NCBI GenBank assembly: GCA_963764805.1
Contig: CAVXUB010000003.1
Span: 607,136-671,135 of the forward strand
DNA length: 64,000 nucleotides
Direction of reading: 5' to 3'
Source of the DNA: CAVXUB01 sp963764805
GTDB taxonomy: Bacteria; Actinomycetota; Acidimicrobiia; Acidimicrobiales; Bog-793
Shown here: positions 55,849 to 63,939 of the stretch, in pieces
Numbering within the stretch: the stretch's first letter is position 1
Layout: every line of letters starts with the position of its first letter
Translations under genes and position numbers: made by a program
The notes under the pieces: model-generated
Told to the model about the DNA's origin: nothing
The model's database searches: none
Seen by the model: only the letters and a program-made list of their open reading frames with translations

Positions 55849-57072
55849 GGGTCCTCCTTGCAGGTGCAGGAGGTGTCGGCGAGGCGATAGCGGTCCTCCT
55901 CGGCCGGCGCGGCTTCGCAGAGCACGTCGTCGTCTGCGACGTCCGCCTCGACAGGGCGCGCTACGTCGCCTCGCGGGCGGCCGAGGGCGTCGACGCCGAC
56001 GCCGCGCTGCTCGACGCCTCGGACCAGACCGCGATCGTCGATCTCGCCAAGCACCATCGCTGCGACATCCTGGTGAACGCCTGCGACCCGCGCTTCGTGC
56101 CGAGCCTCTTCAAAGGCGCCTTCGAGGCCGGCATCGATTACCTGGACATGGCGATGTCGTTGTCCCTTCCGCACCCGGGGCGCCCGCACGAGCAGGTGGG
56201 GGTGACCCTCGGCGAGATGCAGTTCGAGATGGCGCCGCGGTGGGAGGAGGCGGGCCGGCTGGCTCTTGTCGGGATGGGAGTGGAGCCAGGCCTGTCCGAC
56301 GTGTTCGCCCGCTACGCGGCGGACCATCTCTTCAGCGAGATCGACGAAGCCGGCGTACGTGACGGCTCCGATCTAGTCGTCGAAGGCTATGAGTTCGCTC
56401 CCACGTTCAGCATCTGGACCACGATCGAGGAGTGTCTCAACCCGCCCGTGATCTACGAGAAGGACCGTGGTTGGTATACGACCGCCCCCTTCTCGGAGCC
56501 CGAGGTGTTCGACTTCCCGGAGGGCATCGGAGCCGTCACCTGCGTGAACGTCGAGCACGAGGAGGTGTTGCTGATACCCCGATGGGTGGACGTCAAGCGG
56601 GCAACCTTCAAGTACGGGCTCGGGGACGAGTTCATCGGGGTGTTGCGGACGCTGCACAAGCTCGCCCTCGACCGCACCGACCCGGTGACCGTGCGGGGGC
56701 TGCAGGTCTCGCCGCGGGACGTGGTAGCCGCGTGCCTGCCGGATCCGGCCACTCTTGGCGACAAGATGACGCGGCCGCACCTGCGCCGGTACCTGGATTA
56801 CCGGCTCCGGCAAGGATGGGGCACCACGGCAGGTGTACCTCTACCACGTGTCCGACAACGAGGAGACGATGCGCCGGCACGGGTGCCAGGCAGTCGTCTG
56901 GCAGACCGCCATCGCCCCGGCGGCGGCGCTCGAGTTGATGGCACAGGGAGCCTGGGCGGGAGCAGGGGTGCTCGGACCGGAGGCGTTCGATGCGGTGCCG
57001 CTGCTCGACCTCCTGAAGGAGATGGGCGAGCCTTGGCAGATGCGAGAAGAGGCGCCGGTGGGCGCCTCCTGA
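55845..57072 (+). CDS. Saccharopine dehydrogenase-family oxidoreductase (one frameshift)
   Basis: NAD(P)-binding N-terminus MRVLLAGAGGVGEAIAVLLG, then the family signature DILVNACDPRFVPSLFKGAF with AGIDYLDMAMSLSLPHPGRP and GMGVEPGLSDVFARYAADHL. The C-terminal domain has TFKYGLGDEFIGVLRTLHKL. A shift near 56830 separates RQGWGTTAG from VYLYHVSDNEETMRRHGCQA; the end is QMREEAPVGAS. About 409 residues. Could be lysine-pathway saccharopine reductase or the related carboxynorspermidine dehydrogenase; the amine-rich context leaves both open. GTG 55845 overlaps the ALDH end. Confidence 0.85.
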
Positions 57073-57120
57073 GCGACAGTTGCGCCGGGCCTCGTGGCAC
57101 GTAGGCGCCGCGGCATGCGC

Positions 57121-57227
57121 ATATCATCGTGGGGGAGTTCAACGACGAACGATTCGGTGACGCATCCGGACCGAGTGCCCGGGGCGACCGACGAGCCCGG
57201 GGCAACCCGAAAGGGATGTGATAGGCC
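57121..57227 (+). promoter_or_regulatory. Possible structured leader of the downstream aminotransferase
   Basis: A -10-like TATCAT (57121-57126) is followed by about 100 untranslated bases with a CCCGGG/CCCGGG hairpin (12-base loop) and a CCC-GAAA-GGG tetraloop hairpin just before the GTG. Does not match riboswitch consensus I can recall. Confidence 0.3.
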
Positions 57228-58545
57228 GTGACGGCCGAGAACGATCTGCTCTCACGCCATCGGGCAGTGATGCCCGCGTGGCTCTCCACCTACTACGAGT
57301 CGCCCCTCGAGATCGTGTCCGGCAGTGGCCGGCACGTGACCGCCTCCGACGGCACTCGGTACCTCGACTTCTTCGGTGGGATCCTCACCAACATGGTGGG
57401 CTACGCGATCCCGGAGATCACCGAGGCCCTCGAGCGCCAGCTGCGCACAGGGGTGCTTCACACCTCGACCCTCTATCTGATCCGCAAGCAGATCGAGCTC
57501 GCAGAACAGATCGCGGAGCTGTCCGGCATCCCCGGCGCCAAGGTCTTCTTCACCAACTCGGGTTCCGAGGCCAACGAGGCGGCTCTGCTGCTCGCCACGC
57601 AGTACCGGCGGTCGAACCAGGTGTTGGCGCTCCGCGGCGGCTACCACGGACGCACCTTCGGCACCATCGGCGTCACCGGGATCCGGAGCTGGTCGCCGTC
57701 GAGCCTCTCACCGCTCAACGTCCACTACGTCCACACCGGCTACCGCTATCGGAGCCCCTTCGCCCACCTCGATGACGAGGGCCTGATCGGCGCCTGCGCC
57801 GACGACCTGCGCCAGGTGATCGAGACGATGACGGGCGGCGACATCGCCTGCCTGCTCGCCGAGCCGATCCAGGGTGTGGGCGGTTTCGTCACTCCGCCGG
57901 ACGGGATGTTCGCCGCCATGAAGGCAGTCTTGGAGGAGTACGGGGGGCTGTTCATCGCCGACGAGGTGCAGACGGGCTGGGGACGCACCGGCGAGAACTT
58001 CTGGGGCTTCCAGGCGCACGGCATCGTGCCTGACATGATCACCTTCGCCAAGGGCCTCGGGAACGGGCTTGCGATCGGAGGCCTCGTCGGGCGCCCGGAG
58101 ATCGTCGACTGCCTGAATGCCAACTCCCTGTCCACCTTCGGGGGCAACCCCCTCGCCACGGCCGGAGCGAAGGCGACGCTCGACTACGTGCTGGAGCACG
58201 ATCTGCAGGGCAACGCCTTGAAGACGCGGCGCCCGGCTGATGGCGGGGCTGCGCGCGGTGCAGGAGCGCCTCGGTGAAGGTGGTCCCGTGGCTGAGGTAC
58301 GCGGCAAGGGCCTGATGGTCGGCGTCGAGCTCGTCGTCCCGGGGACGGCGCGACCCGACACGCAGATCACGACGAGGATCCAAGAGGAAGCCAAGTCGCG
58401 CCGGCTGCTGATCGGCAGGGGAGGGCTGTACGGAAACGTTCTCCGGATCGCGCCTCCCCTCACGGTCACCGACGAGGAGATCGACGAAGGTGTGTCGATC
58501 CTCGAGCAGTCGGTGCTGGCGGCCGCCGGCCAGTCCGCCCAGTAG
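57228..58545 (+). CDS. Class III aminotransferase (AGXT2/GabT-like), one frameshift
   Basis: PLP transaminase starting at GTG 57228. Markers: YLDFFGGILTNMVGYAIPEI, FFTNSGSEANEAALLLATQY, GGYHGRTFGTIGVTGIRSWS, LLAEPIQGVGGFVTPPDGMF, ADEVQTGWGRTGENFWGFQA and the Schiff-base Lys in MITFAKGLGNGLAIGGLVGR. A shift near 58225 splits EHDLQGNA from RRLMAGLRAVQERLGEGGPV; the end is RIAPPLTVTDEEIDEGVSIL. About 439 residues. Resembles alanine-glyoxylate aminotransferase 2 and aminoadipate/GABA transaminases. It precedes alanine dehydrogenase by 69 bp on the same strand, fitting a pyruvate/alanine amino-group cycle. Confidence 0.88.
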
Positions 58546-58614
58546 GCGCCGAGTAGCGCCGAGTAGACGTCCCGTCCGCACCCCGCCACGGGGCGACCAA
58601 AGAGAGGCAGTTCG

Positions 58615-59730
58615 ATGAGAGTCGGCGTACCGAAAGAGATCAAGGACAACGAGGGCAGGGTGGCGATCACGCCTGCCGGCGTGCAGGAGCTTGTCTCGAG
58701 AGGGCACACCGTGTTCATCGAGAGAGGAGCAGGCATCGGTTCGACGATCACGGACGACCAGTTCGTGAGCGCCGGTGCCACGATGCTCGACACGGCAGAC
58801 GACGTGTGGGGCGAGGCCGACATGATCTGCAAGGTCAAGGAACCGATCGCCGCGGAGTACGGCCGGATGAAGGCGGACCAGGTGCTCTTCACCTACCTTC
58901 ACCTGGCTGCCTCGAGGCCCTGTACGGACGCCTTGATCGCCTCCAAGACGACGGCCATCGCCTACGAGACGGTGCAGCTCGCAGATCTCTCGTTGCCGCT
59001 CCTCGCCCCGATGAGCGAGGTGGCCGGCCGGATGGCGCCACTCGTCGGCGCCCACCACATGCAGCAGCCGGGGGGCGGCGGGGGCGTGCTGATAAGCGGG
59101 GTCACCGGTGTCCACCACGCCAAGGTGGTGGTGATCGGTGCAGGGGTATCGGGCATGAACGCCGCCGCGCTGGCGCTCGGGATGATGGCCGAGGTGGTGG
59201 TGCTCGACCGCAACGTCGCCCGGCTGCGAGACATCGACCGCCAGTATTCGGGGCGGATGCAGACCATCGCCTCCAACAACTACGAGATCGAGAGGCACTG
59301 CCTCGACGCCGACCTGGTGATCGGGGCGGTCCTCGTCCCGGGGGCCAAGGCGCCGACGCTCGTCACGGACGAGCTCGTGAGCCGGATGCGGCCGGGGTCG
59401 GTGCTGGTGGACATCTCAGTCGACCAGGGAGGGTGCTTCGAGTCGACCCGTGCCACGACCCACTCGGACCCGACCTTCAAGGTCCACGATTCGGTCTTCT
59501 ATTGCGTCGCCAACATGCCGGGCGCCGTCCCCCACACGTCCACATGGGCGCTGACCAACGTCACCCTGCCGTACACGCTGGAGATCGCCGACCGGGGCTG
59601 GGAGGCTGCCGTTCGAGATGACGAGGCGCTGGCGCTGGGGGTGAACGTCGTGGGCGGCCACGTCGTATACGAGCCTGTCGCCGAGGCGCACGGCATGGAG
59701 CACGTACCTCTGGAGGAAGTCGTCGGCTGA
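58615..59730 (+). CDS. ald: Alanine dehydrogenase
   Basis: A 371-residue NAD-dependent enzyme interconverting L-alanine with pyruvate and ammonia. MRVGVPKEIKDNEGRVAITP is the standard N-terminus; substrate and cofactor motifs include CKVKEPIAAEYGRMKADQVL, LFTYLHLAASRPCTDALIAS, GGVLISGVTGVHHAKVVVIG with the NAD loop GAGVSGMNAAALALG, and SVLVDISVDQGGCFESTRAT. Intact and of normal length. GAGAGG precedes ATG 58615. Near three class III aminotransferases, so probably regenerates pyruvate from alanine formed by them (inference). Confidence 0.96.
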   Translation: MRVGVPKEIKDNEGRVAITPAGVQELVSRGHTVFIERGAGIGSTITDDQFVSAGATMLDTADDVWGEADMICKVKEPIAAEYGRMKADQVLFTYLHLAASRPCTDALIASKTTAIAYETVQLADLSLPLLAPMSEVAGRMAPLVGAHHMQQPGGGGGVLISGVTGVHHAKVVVIGAGVSGMNAAALALGMMAEVVVLDRNVARLRDIDRQYSGRMQTIASNNYEIERHCLDADLVIGAVLVPGAKAPTLVTDELVSRMRPGSVLVDISVDQGGCFESTRATTHSDPTFKVHDSVFYCVANMPGAVPHTSTWALTNVTLPYTLEIADRGWEAAVRDDEALALGVNVVGGHVVYEPVAEAHGMEHVPLEEVVG

Positions 59731-59738
59731 GTTGTTCC

Positions 59739-59810
59739 GAAGATTGTGTATTGGAAGCCGTCCGCGGCGCGCTTTTCGGCGCGCACAGCGCGTTCCACGA
59801 CACATTCTTC
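59739..59810. terminator. Large imperfect palindrome between convergent genes
   Basis: Outer arms GAAGATTGTGT and ACACATTCTTC match 10 of 11; inner TGGAA/TTCCA and GCGCGC-TTTTCG-GCGCGC. The right arm runs into the GNAT stop codon. Probably a bidirectional terminator. Confidence 0.6.
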
Positions 59811-60279
59811 AGAGCAACCCGCCTCGGTCGAGCGTCCTTATCGGCAGCGAGTAGTCGAGCCAATGGCTCCTCTCGGCACCGATGCCGTCGTAGAGGCGTT
59901 GGGCAGTGACGTTGTCGAGGGCTGTCTGCCAGCACAGCTCGGACGCGCCGTGCTCGGCGCATGCGTCCAGGCACGCCCCGATCAGCGCCCGGGCCACCCC
60001 GCGGCCACGGTGACCCTCCTCGACGAACAGGTCGTAGAGCGTGCCGATGCGGCAGGCGGCGAGTGTCGACCAGGACCAGTAGACGGTCGCGAAGCCGACC
60101 GCCCGATAATCGACACGCGCCAGCCACTGGCGCCCCTCGCGCTCTGGATCAGCCACGAGCGCCTTGGAGAGCTCGAGCAACGCAGCGTCGTCCGGCGCGA
60201 CCCCGTAGAAGTCGCAGTAGGCACGGACCAGTGGGAGAAGCTCAGTCAGGTCTTCATAGCCGACGACGTCGATCTGCAC
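59809..60279 (-). CDS. GNAT-family N-acetyltransferase
   Basis: A 156-residue acyltransferase from GTG 60279 (VQIDVVGYEDLTELLPLVRA); longer frames start at 60323 and beyond. Acetyl-CoA-binding motif A is LYDLFVEEGHRGRGVARALI (R/Q-x-x-G-x-G/A form), followed by GACLDACAEHGASELCWQTA and NVTAQRLYDGIGAERSHWLD, typical of single-domain GNATs acting on amines or proteins. It lies downstream of the repeat protein on the same strand. Target unknown. Confidence 0.87.
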   Translation of the reverse strand: MQIDVVGYEDLTELLPLVRAYCDFYGVAPDDAALLELSKALVADPEREGRQWLARVDYRAVGFATVYWSWSTLAACRIGTLYDLFVEEGHRGRGVARALIGACLDACAEHGASELCWQTALDNVTAQRLYDGIGAERSHWLDYSLPIRTLDRGGLL

Positions 60280-60340
60280 CGCGCCGCCGGCGGGAGTCTC
60301 TCCCAGGTCTTGGTTGGGCACCTGGCTGGGCCAGCGGACG

Positions 60341-61093
60341 TCAGCTCGCCGAGCCCTCGGCTGAGTCCTCGCTGGCCTCCAGAGCTGACTCGTCCGTTGC
60401 CTCCGGTGCCTCATCGCCGGCGGCGGTCGACTGCAAGGGGTCGGCCCCGGGGATGAACGGAGCACCCGCCCCTGCGGGAGCCGCGCCTGCCATCGGTGCC
60501 GATTGCGCAACTGCAGCGGCCTGTTCCATGAACGTCGGGGCCGACGCCGGCGACGGCGACTGCTCAGCGGCTGGAGCGGAGGCTTCCGTCGCCCCCGGCA
60601 CGAAGGCGGGGGCAGCTGCCGGGACGAACGCTGGCGCGCCCGCTGCGGGCGCAGCTCCGGGCACGAAGGCCGGCTGTGCTACAGGCGCCGGGGAGCCTCC
60701 GGGCACGAAGGCCGGCTGTGCGACGGGCGCCGGGGAGCCTCCGGGCACGAAGCCCGCCGGCTGGTCCTGAACCATCCCGCCGCCGCCCGGGATGAACCCA
60801 CCTCCGCCCGGCATGTTCGGGTCGTAGGGCGCCGGCGGCGCCACGCCGGGCGACTCGGGCAGCAGGTTGATCTGGCCATGCGTCGACTCGTGCTGTTGCA
60901 GCATCGTCAGCACCGCCTGCGTCTGCGACGCGTTGTCGGAGTTCGCCCGGCCGGTCTGGCTGGCGTAGACGAGAGCGCCGAGGTCGCGCAGCAAGGCGTC
61001 GCCCTGCTTCTTGCCCTGCAGCTGATCGAGCTTTCCCTGGCCGGCCTTGAGCCCTTGGGTTGCGGTGTCCTTGACCTTGTCCATGAATCCCAT
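60341..61093 (-). CDS. Pro/Ala-rich repeat protein of unknown function
   Basis: About 250 residues from ATG 61093, with AAGGAG seven bases upstream. Residues 1-70 form a helical, charged head (MGFMDKVKDTATQGLKAGQG, then LQGKKQGDALLRDLGALVYA) that resembles small actinobacterial cytoplasmic proteins with a KxxDTATQG start. The rest is low-complexity, with repeats of PAFVPGG(S/A)PAPVAQ and a Glu/Ser/Ala-rich acidic end. No signal or membrane span. Likely disordered; function unknown. A 42-bp DNA repeat underlies part of the tail. Confidence 0.75.
   Translation of the reverse strand: MGFMDKVKDTATQGLKAGQGKLDQLQGKKQGDALLRDLGALVYASQTGRANSDNASQTQAVLTMLQQHESTHGQINLLPESPGVAPPAPYDPNMPGGGGFIPGGGGMVQDQPAGFVPGGSPAPVAQPAFVPGGSPAPVAQPAFVPGAAPAAGAPAFVPAAAPAFVPGATEASAPAAEQSPSPASAPTFMEQAAAVAQSAPMAGAAPAGAGAPFIPGADPLQSTAAGDEAPEATDESALEASEDSAEGSAS
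60659..60742. repeat. 42-bp tandem repeat (two units) in the Pro/Ala-rich gene
   Basis: Two nearly identical 42-bp units plus a partial third, encoding GGSPAPVAQPAFVP. Units differ by a CTACA/CGACG variation. Confidence 0.8.
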
Positions 61094-61187
61094 GACCAGC
61101 TCCTTTTGCAATCAACCGAGAGGCTGAGCCTTCGTTTCGCGACATTAGCTGTGCGGGATTGTCGGCGACAGGGCGAATTCTCCGGCA

Positions 61188-61842
61188 CTACGGCCAGAGC
61201 GGCTGCTGCACCGTGAAGCCGAGGTCACCCTCCCAGGAGTTGCGGCTGGCGACGTGATGAACTGGCTTGCGGGGAGCAACGCCCCAGCGGCCGGTCGGGT
61301 ACCCGAACGAGACCATGCACGACTGGAGCCACCCGTCGTCGGGCACCCGCAGAAGGGCCGCCACCGCGTCGCGCTGGAAGATCCCGAGGACAACGGTCAG
61401 TGCGCTGCCGACGCCCTCTGCACGGGCAGCCAGTTGGGCGCTCCACACCGCCGGGAAGATCGAGCCGCCGGTACGGTCGTGGCGGGAGAAGGCGAACAGG
61501 TAGAGCGGGACCGTCTCGAAGTTGTCGGCGAGCCATTGCGCCGACTTCACGGTTCTGAGCAGCGTGACGCTGCGCGGGGAGGCGGGATCCGCCTCGCGCG
61601 TCGGCGATCCGATCGGCATAGATCGTCTTCCAGAGCTTCTCAATGCTGTCTCGGTAGAGGGGACCGAGCTGGGCCTTCAGCTCCGGTGAGTCGACGAGCA
61701 CGAACCGCCACTCCTCCGCGTTGCCGCCGCTGGGTGCACGGATGGCGGCATCGAGGATCCGCTGCTGCACCTCCACCGGGACCGGATCGGGCCGCACTCG
61801 CCGCATCGCTCTGGTCGTGTACAGCGCTTCACGGATGTCCAT
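61188..61842 (-). CDS. Nitroreductase-family FMN oxidoreductase (one frameshift)
   Basis: ATG 61842 with GAGGAGG seven bases upstream. N-terminus MDIREALYTTRAMRRVRPDP, then RILDAAIRAPSGGNAEEWRF, the FMN-binding Arg/Ser/Asn pattern. A shift near 61605 precedes SVTLLRTVKSAQWLADNFET, LYLFAFSRHDRTGGSIFPAV and a closing SFGYPTGRWGVAPRKPVHHV. Rejoined about 217 residues. Uses NAD(P)H to reduce nitro or quinone-like substrates; physiological substrate unknown. Confidence 0.83.
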
Positions 61843-61874
61843 CCGGGCCTCCTCAGCCAGGCGAGGAGCAGAGA

Positions 61875-62126
61875 CTATTCGTCCTCGTCCTCGTCCGGCT
61901 CGTCCCCGTACGGTTCCGCGCTCCCATCGGCCGAGCGACTGCGGCGCAGCCAACTGCTGATCTGGTCGCCGACCTTCTGCACTCCGTCGCCGGACCAGCT
62001 CGGCCTCGACGGAGTCGGCCAGGGAATGGCTATGGCACCTCCTGTCACGGGGTTCGCACGACCGAGGTCTATCACCGGCCTGCCGACAGTCCCGGGTTCG
62101 GCCAGAGGGGCCGGGGTGTGCGTCAA
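61875..62126 (-). CDS. Small protein with acidic C-terminal tail (83 aa or shorter)
   Basis: Frame from TTG 62126 gives a Pro/Gly-rich N-terminus, a central VQKVGDQISSWLRRSRSADG helix and an acidic end (EPYGDEPDEDEDE). The start is uncertain: AGGAGG at about 62040 is followed by no standard start at good spacing. The gene begins only 33 bp from the insertion sequence, so its upstream region may have been displaced. No family recognised. Confidence 0.45.
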   Translation of the reverse strand: MTHTPAPLAEPGTVGRPVIDLGRANPVTGGAIAIPWPTPSRPSWSGDGVQKVGDQISSWLRRSRSADGSAEPYGDEPDEDEDE

Positions 62127-62165
62127 TTTTGTAGGCAGTCAAGATCATTTTCGGAGTGTGGCTGG

Positions 62166-63575
62166 TCACGCGGCGCCTGTCTGGTTGTGACGGTTGCGGC
62201 AGATGGCTTCCCACTGGCTGGAGGCCTCGCGGCAGCGCAAGGCGAGGATGGCGTCGGCGCCGGCGGTGGTCCAGTGCATGCCTGCCAGCTTCAGCCTTTG
62301 CCCGATGACGGCTTTGCAGCCGGCCTTGACGACACCGGAGCCGACGAACAGGCCGCGGGAGCGGAACCAGTGGTAGCGCATGCGGGGGGCGTTGTTCAGG
62401 AAGTAGCCGAGCTCCTTTTCGACTTCGTCTTTCCTGACTCCCTCCAGGGGGTTGGTGCGGACGGCGGCCTCGATGCCGTCGATGTCGCCGTAGTCGAGAT
62501 CCTCCAGACGGGCTTCTAGCCACTCGTCCTTGTGGTCCAGCAGCATGAACTCCAGGGATCGGGTCAGGGAGTGCAGGTGCTCGCGGGCGTGGTAGAGGTC
62601 CACAATCTGGGTGGCTTCGGGGAACTTGCTGGTGGCGATGCCCCAGATCCAGGCGGCGCCGTCGCCGATGATGGTGAGCTGGCGGACGTGGTCCGCGCCG
62701 CGGCGGATGCCCTCGGCCTTCACCAGGCCGCCGAACGTGGCGGCGGGCTCGAAGGTGGCGATGTAGCTGGAGGAGGCCCGGTCCCGGACCGGGTAGCCCT
62801 TCGCGTCCAGCTTGTCCTGGGTGAAGAAGACGGCCATCTTGACCTCGCGGGTGCGGGCCCGGCCGTCCTCGCCCTTGCCCTCCCGGCCGGCGGTCTCCTT
62901 CGCCGTCACCGGGACGCCGGTGCCGTCGATCACCATGTAGAGCTTGTCCGGCAGCGGCTGTGGCGGCAGCGGGACCAGCTTGCGGGCGGCGATGAGCCCG
63001 GCCCTGGCCCGGGATGCGGTGGCCTGGGCAGCGCCGGATGCCTCGGCGGCCCGCTCGACCCGCTTGACGGTGAGCCGGACTCCGGCCAGGTCTTCCAGCA
63101 GACCAGCCGCCGGCGTGAACGGCACCGCGGCCGCGGCCTTGTCGCTCATCGCGGCCAGCCCCGGCGACATCGAGGCCCCGGCCACCCCCAGCTCGGCATC
63201 CCGGGGCGCAAGACCGTGCCCGCAGGCCGCGCAGTGATACCAGGCCCGGCGCAAGGTGACAGGGCCTAGCACCGTGTCGATGATCTTGTCCCGGTAGCCG
63301 GTGAACACCGCCTCGTGGCCGTGCCCACAGCCCACGCGCGGGCCGCGGTAGCCCGGATCGGCCGACAGCGCCTCCCCGAGCACCCCGCCGCCGAGCCTGA
63401 GCAGCCCCGCCCGCAGCACCGCCTCGGCGGCCGCCAGGCCGTTCCCGCAGCCCAGCGCCCTGGCAGCCTCGCCCGCTAGGCGGCCTATCTCGGCGGTCTT
63501 CTCCGCCGCGAGCGCCGCGCGGAGCCCCCTTTTTCCCCTCCCGCCCCGGAAGGGTCCCGCCCGGCGGCGCCACCC
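62166..63575 (-). CDS. ISKra4 family transposase
   Basis: About 465 residues in the downstream frame. An N-terminal zinc-ribbon-like part (VGCGHGHEAVFTGYRDKIID, then WYHCAACGHGLAPRDAELGV) precedes the catalytic core: LYMVIDGTGVPVTAKETAGR (first Asp), QLTIIGDGAAWIWGIATSKF and IVDLYHAREHLHSLTRSLEF (second Asp/His region), then a helical end KELGYFLNNAPRMRYHWFRS and GLFVGSGVVKAGCKAVIGQR, a motif typical of this transposase group. The frame joins the upstream ORF at an A5 run around 63531-63535, offset by one base. Confidence 0.88.
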   Translation of the reverse strand, partial: GWRRRAGPFRGGRGKRGLRAALAAEKTAEIGRLAGEAARALGCGNGLAAAEAVLRAGLLRLGGGVLGEALSADPGYRGPRVGCGHGHEAVFTGYRDKIIDTVLGPVTLRRAWYHCAACGHGLAPRDAELGVAGASMSPGLAAMSDKAAAAVPFTPAAGLLEDLAGVRLTVKRVERAAEASGAAQATASRARAGLIAARKLVPLPPQPLPDKLYMVIDGTGVPVTAKETAGREGKGEDGRARTREVKMAVFFTQDKLDAKGYPVRDRASSSYIATFEPAATFGGLVKAEGIRRGADHVRQLTIIGDGAAWIWGIATSKFPEATQIVDLYHAREHLHSLTRSLEFMLLDHKDEWLEARLEDLDYGDIDGIEAAVRTNPLEGVRKDEVEKELGYFLNNAPRMRYHWFRSRGLFVGSGVVKAGCKAVIGQRLKLAGMHWTTAGADAILALRCREASSQWEAICRNRHNQTGAA

Positions 63576-63915
63576 GCCGCCGGGCGGGCCTCGCAATCTC
63601 CCCGTTCACCTCGACGATCTGCTCCACGGTCGCGGTGAACTCTGCATGCCGGGCGATCTCGCGGCGCACCTTGTCCACCTCGCCCGCCGCGAGCTGCCGG
63701 CCGACCCGCTTGCGGCGGCCCTCAGAGCGGGTCCACAACACCCGCGGGCCGTGACCGCGATGACCCGGGGCCGCGCAGGCGCAGTTCGGTTTCCCGCACC
63801 TGCGCCAGTTCTCGGTCACCGACCCCCGCCGGAAGTCCCCGACCGCGCTGAGCTGCGCATACAGCCGGTCCTGTTCGGCCTCCAGCTCCGGAAGCGACGG
63901 CTCGGACATGAGCAT
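63535..63915 (-). CDS. DUF6788-like accessory protein of the ISKra4 element
   Basis: From ATG 63915: LPELEAEQDRLYAQLSAVGD, then FRRGSVTENWRRCGKPNCAC and HRGHGPRVLWTRSEGRRKRV, with a CGKPNCAC cluster likely to bind zinc, followed by VDKVRREIARHAEFTATVEQ. This is the DUF6788 partner commonly seen before ISKra4 transposases. The frame does not stop but loses protein character after the A5 run (GREGKKGAP), where the transposase frame takes over. Either one interrupted ORF or two natural overlapping ORFs. Confidence 0.8.
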
Positions 63916-63920
63916 CTCCC

Positions 63921-63939
63921 ACCTGGTTGTAACCGTTAC
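63921..63939. promoter_or_regulatory. Palindrome upstream of the IS ORFs
   Basis: GGTTGTAA-CCG-TTACAACC, perfect 8-bp arms, 6 bp upstream of the DUF6788 start and overlapping the right inverted repeat. Could be a transposase-binding or self-repression site. Confidence 0.5.

Noticed and set aside
57121..57227. SAM-IV or similar riboswitch
   Set aside because: GGCAACCC-like bases are present but the rest of the SAM-I/IV core is missing, and the downstream gene is unrelated to methionine.
60659..60742. Mobile element repeat
   Set aside because: The repeat is in frame and codes protein repeats, so it is a coding expansion.
63525..63545. Programmed -1 frameshift at GGGGAAAAAGGGGG in the IS
   Set aside because: The transposase frame is +1, not -1, relative to the upstream ORF at this run, so a classic -1 slippery heptamer does not join them; an extra base is simpler.
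61225..63915. An apparent 896-codon continuous minus-strand frame
   Set aside because: Only its first ~120 codons (DUF6788) and a stretch near 61842-61605 (nitroreductase N-terminus) look like protein; the middle is the transposase read out of frame.
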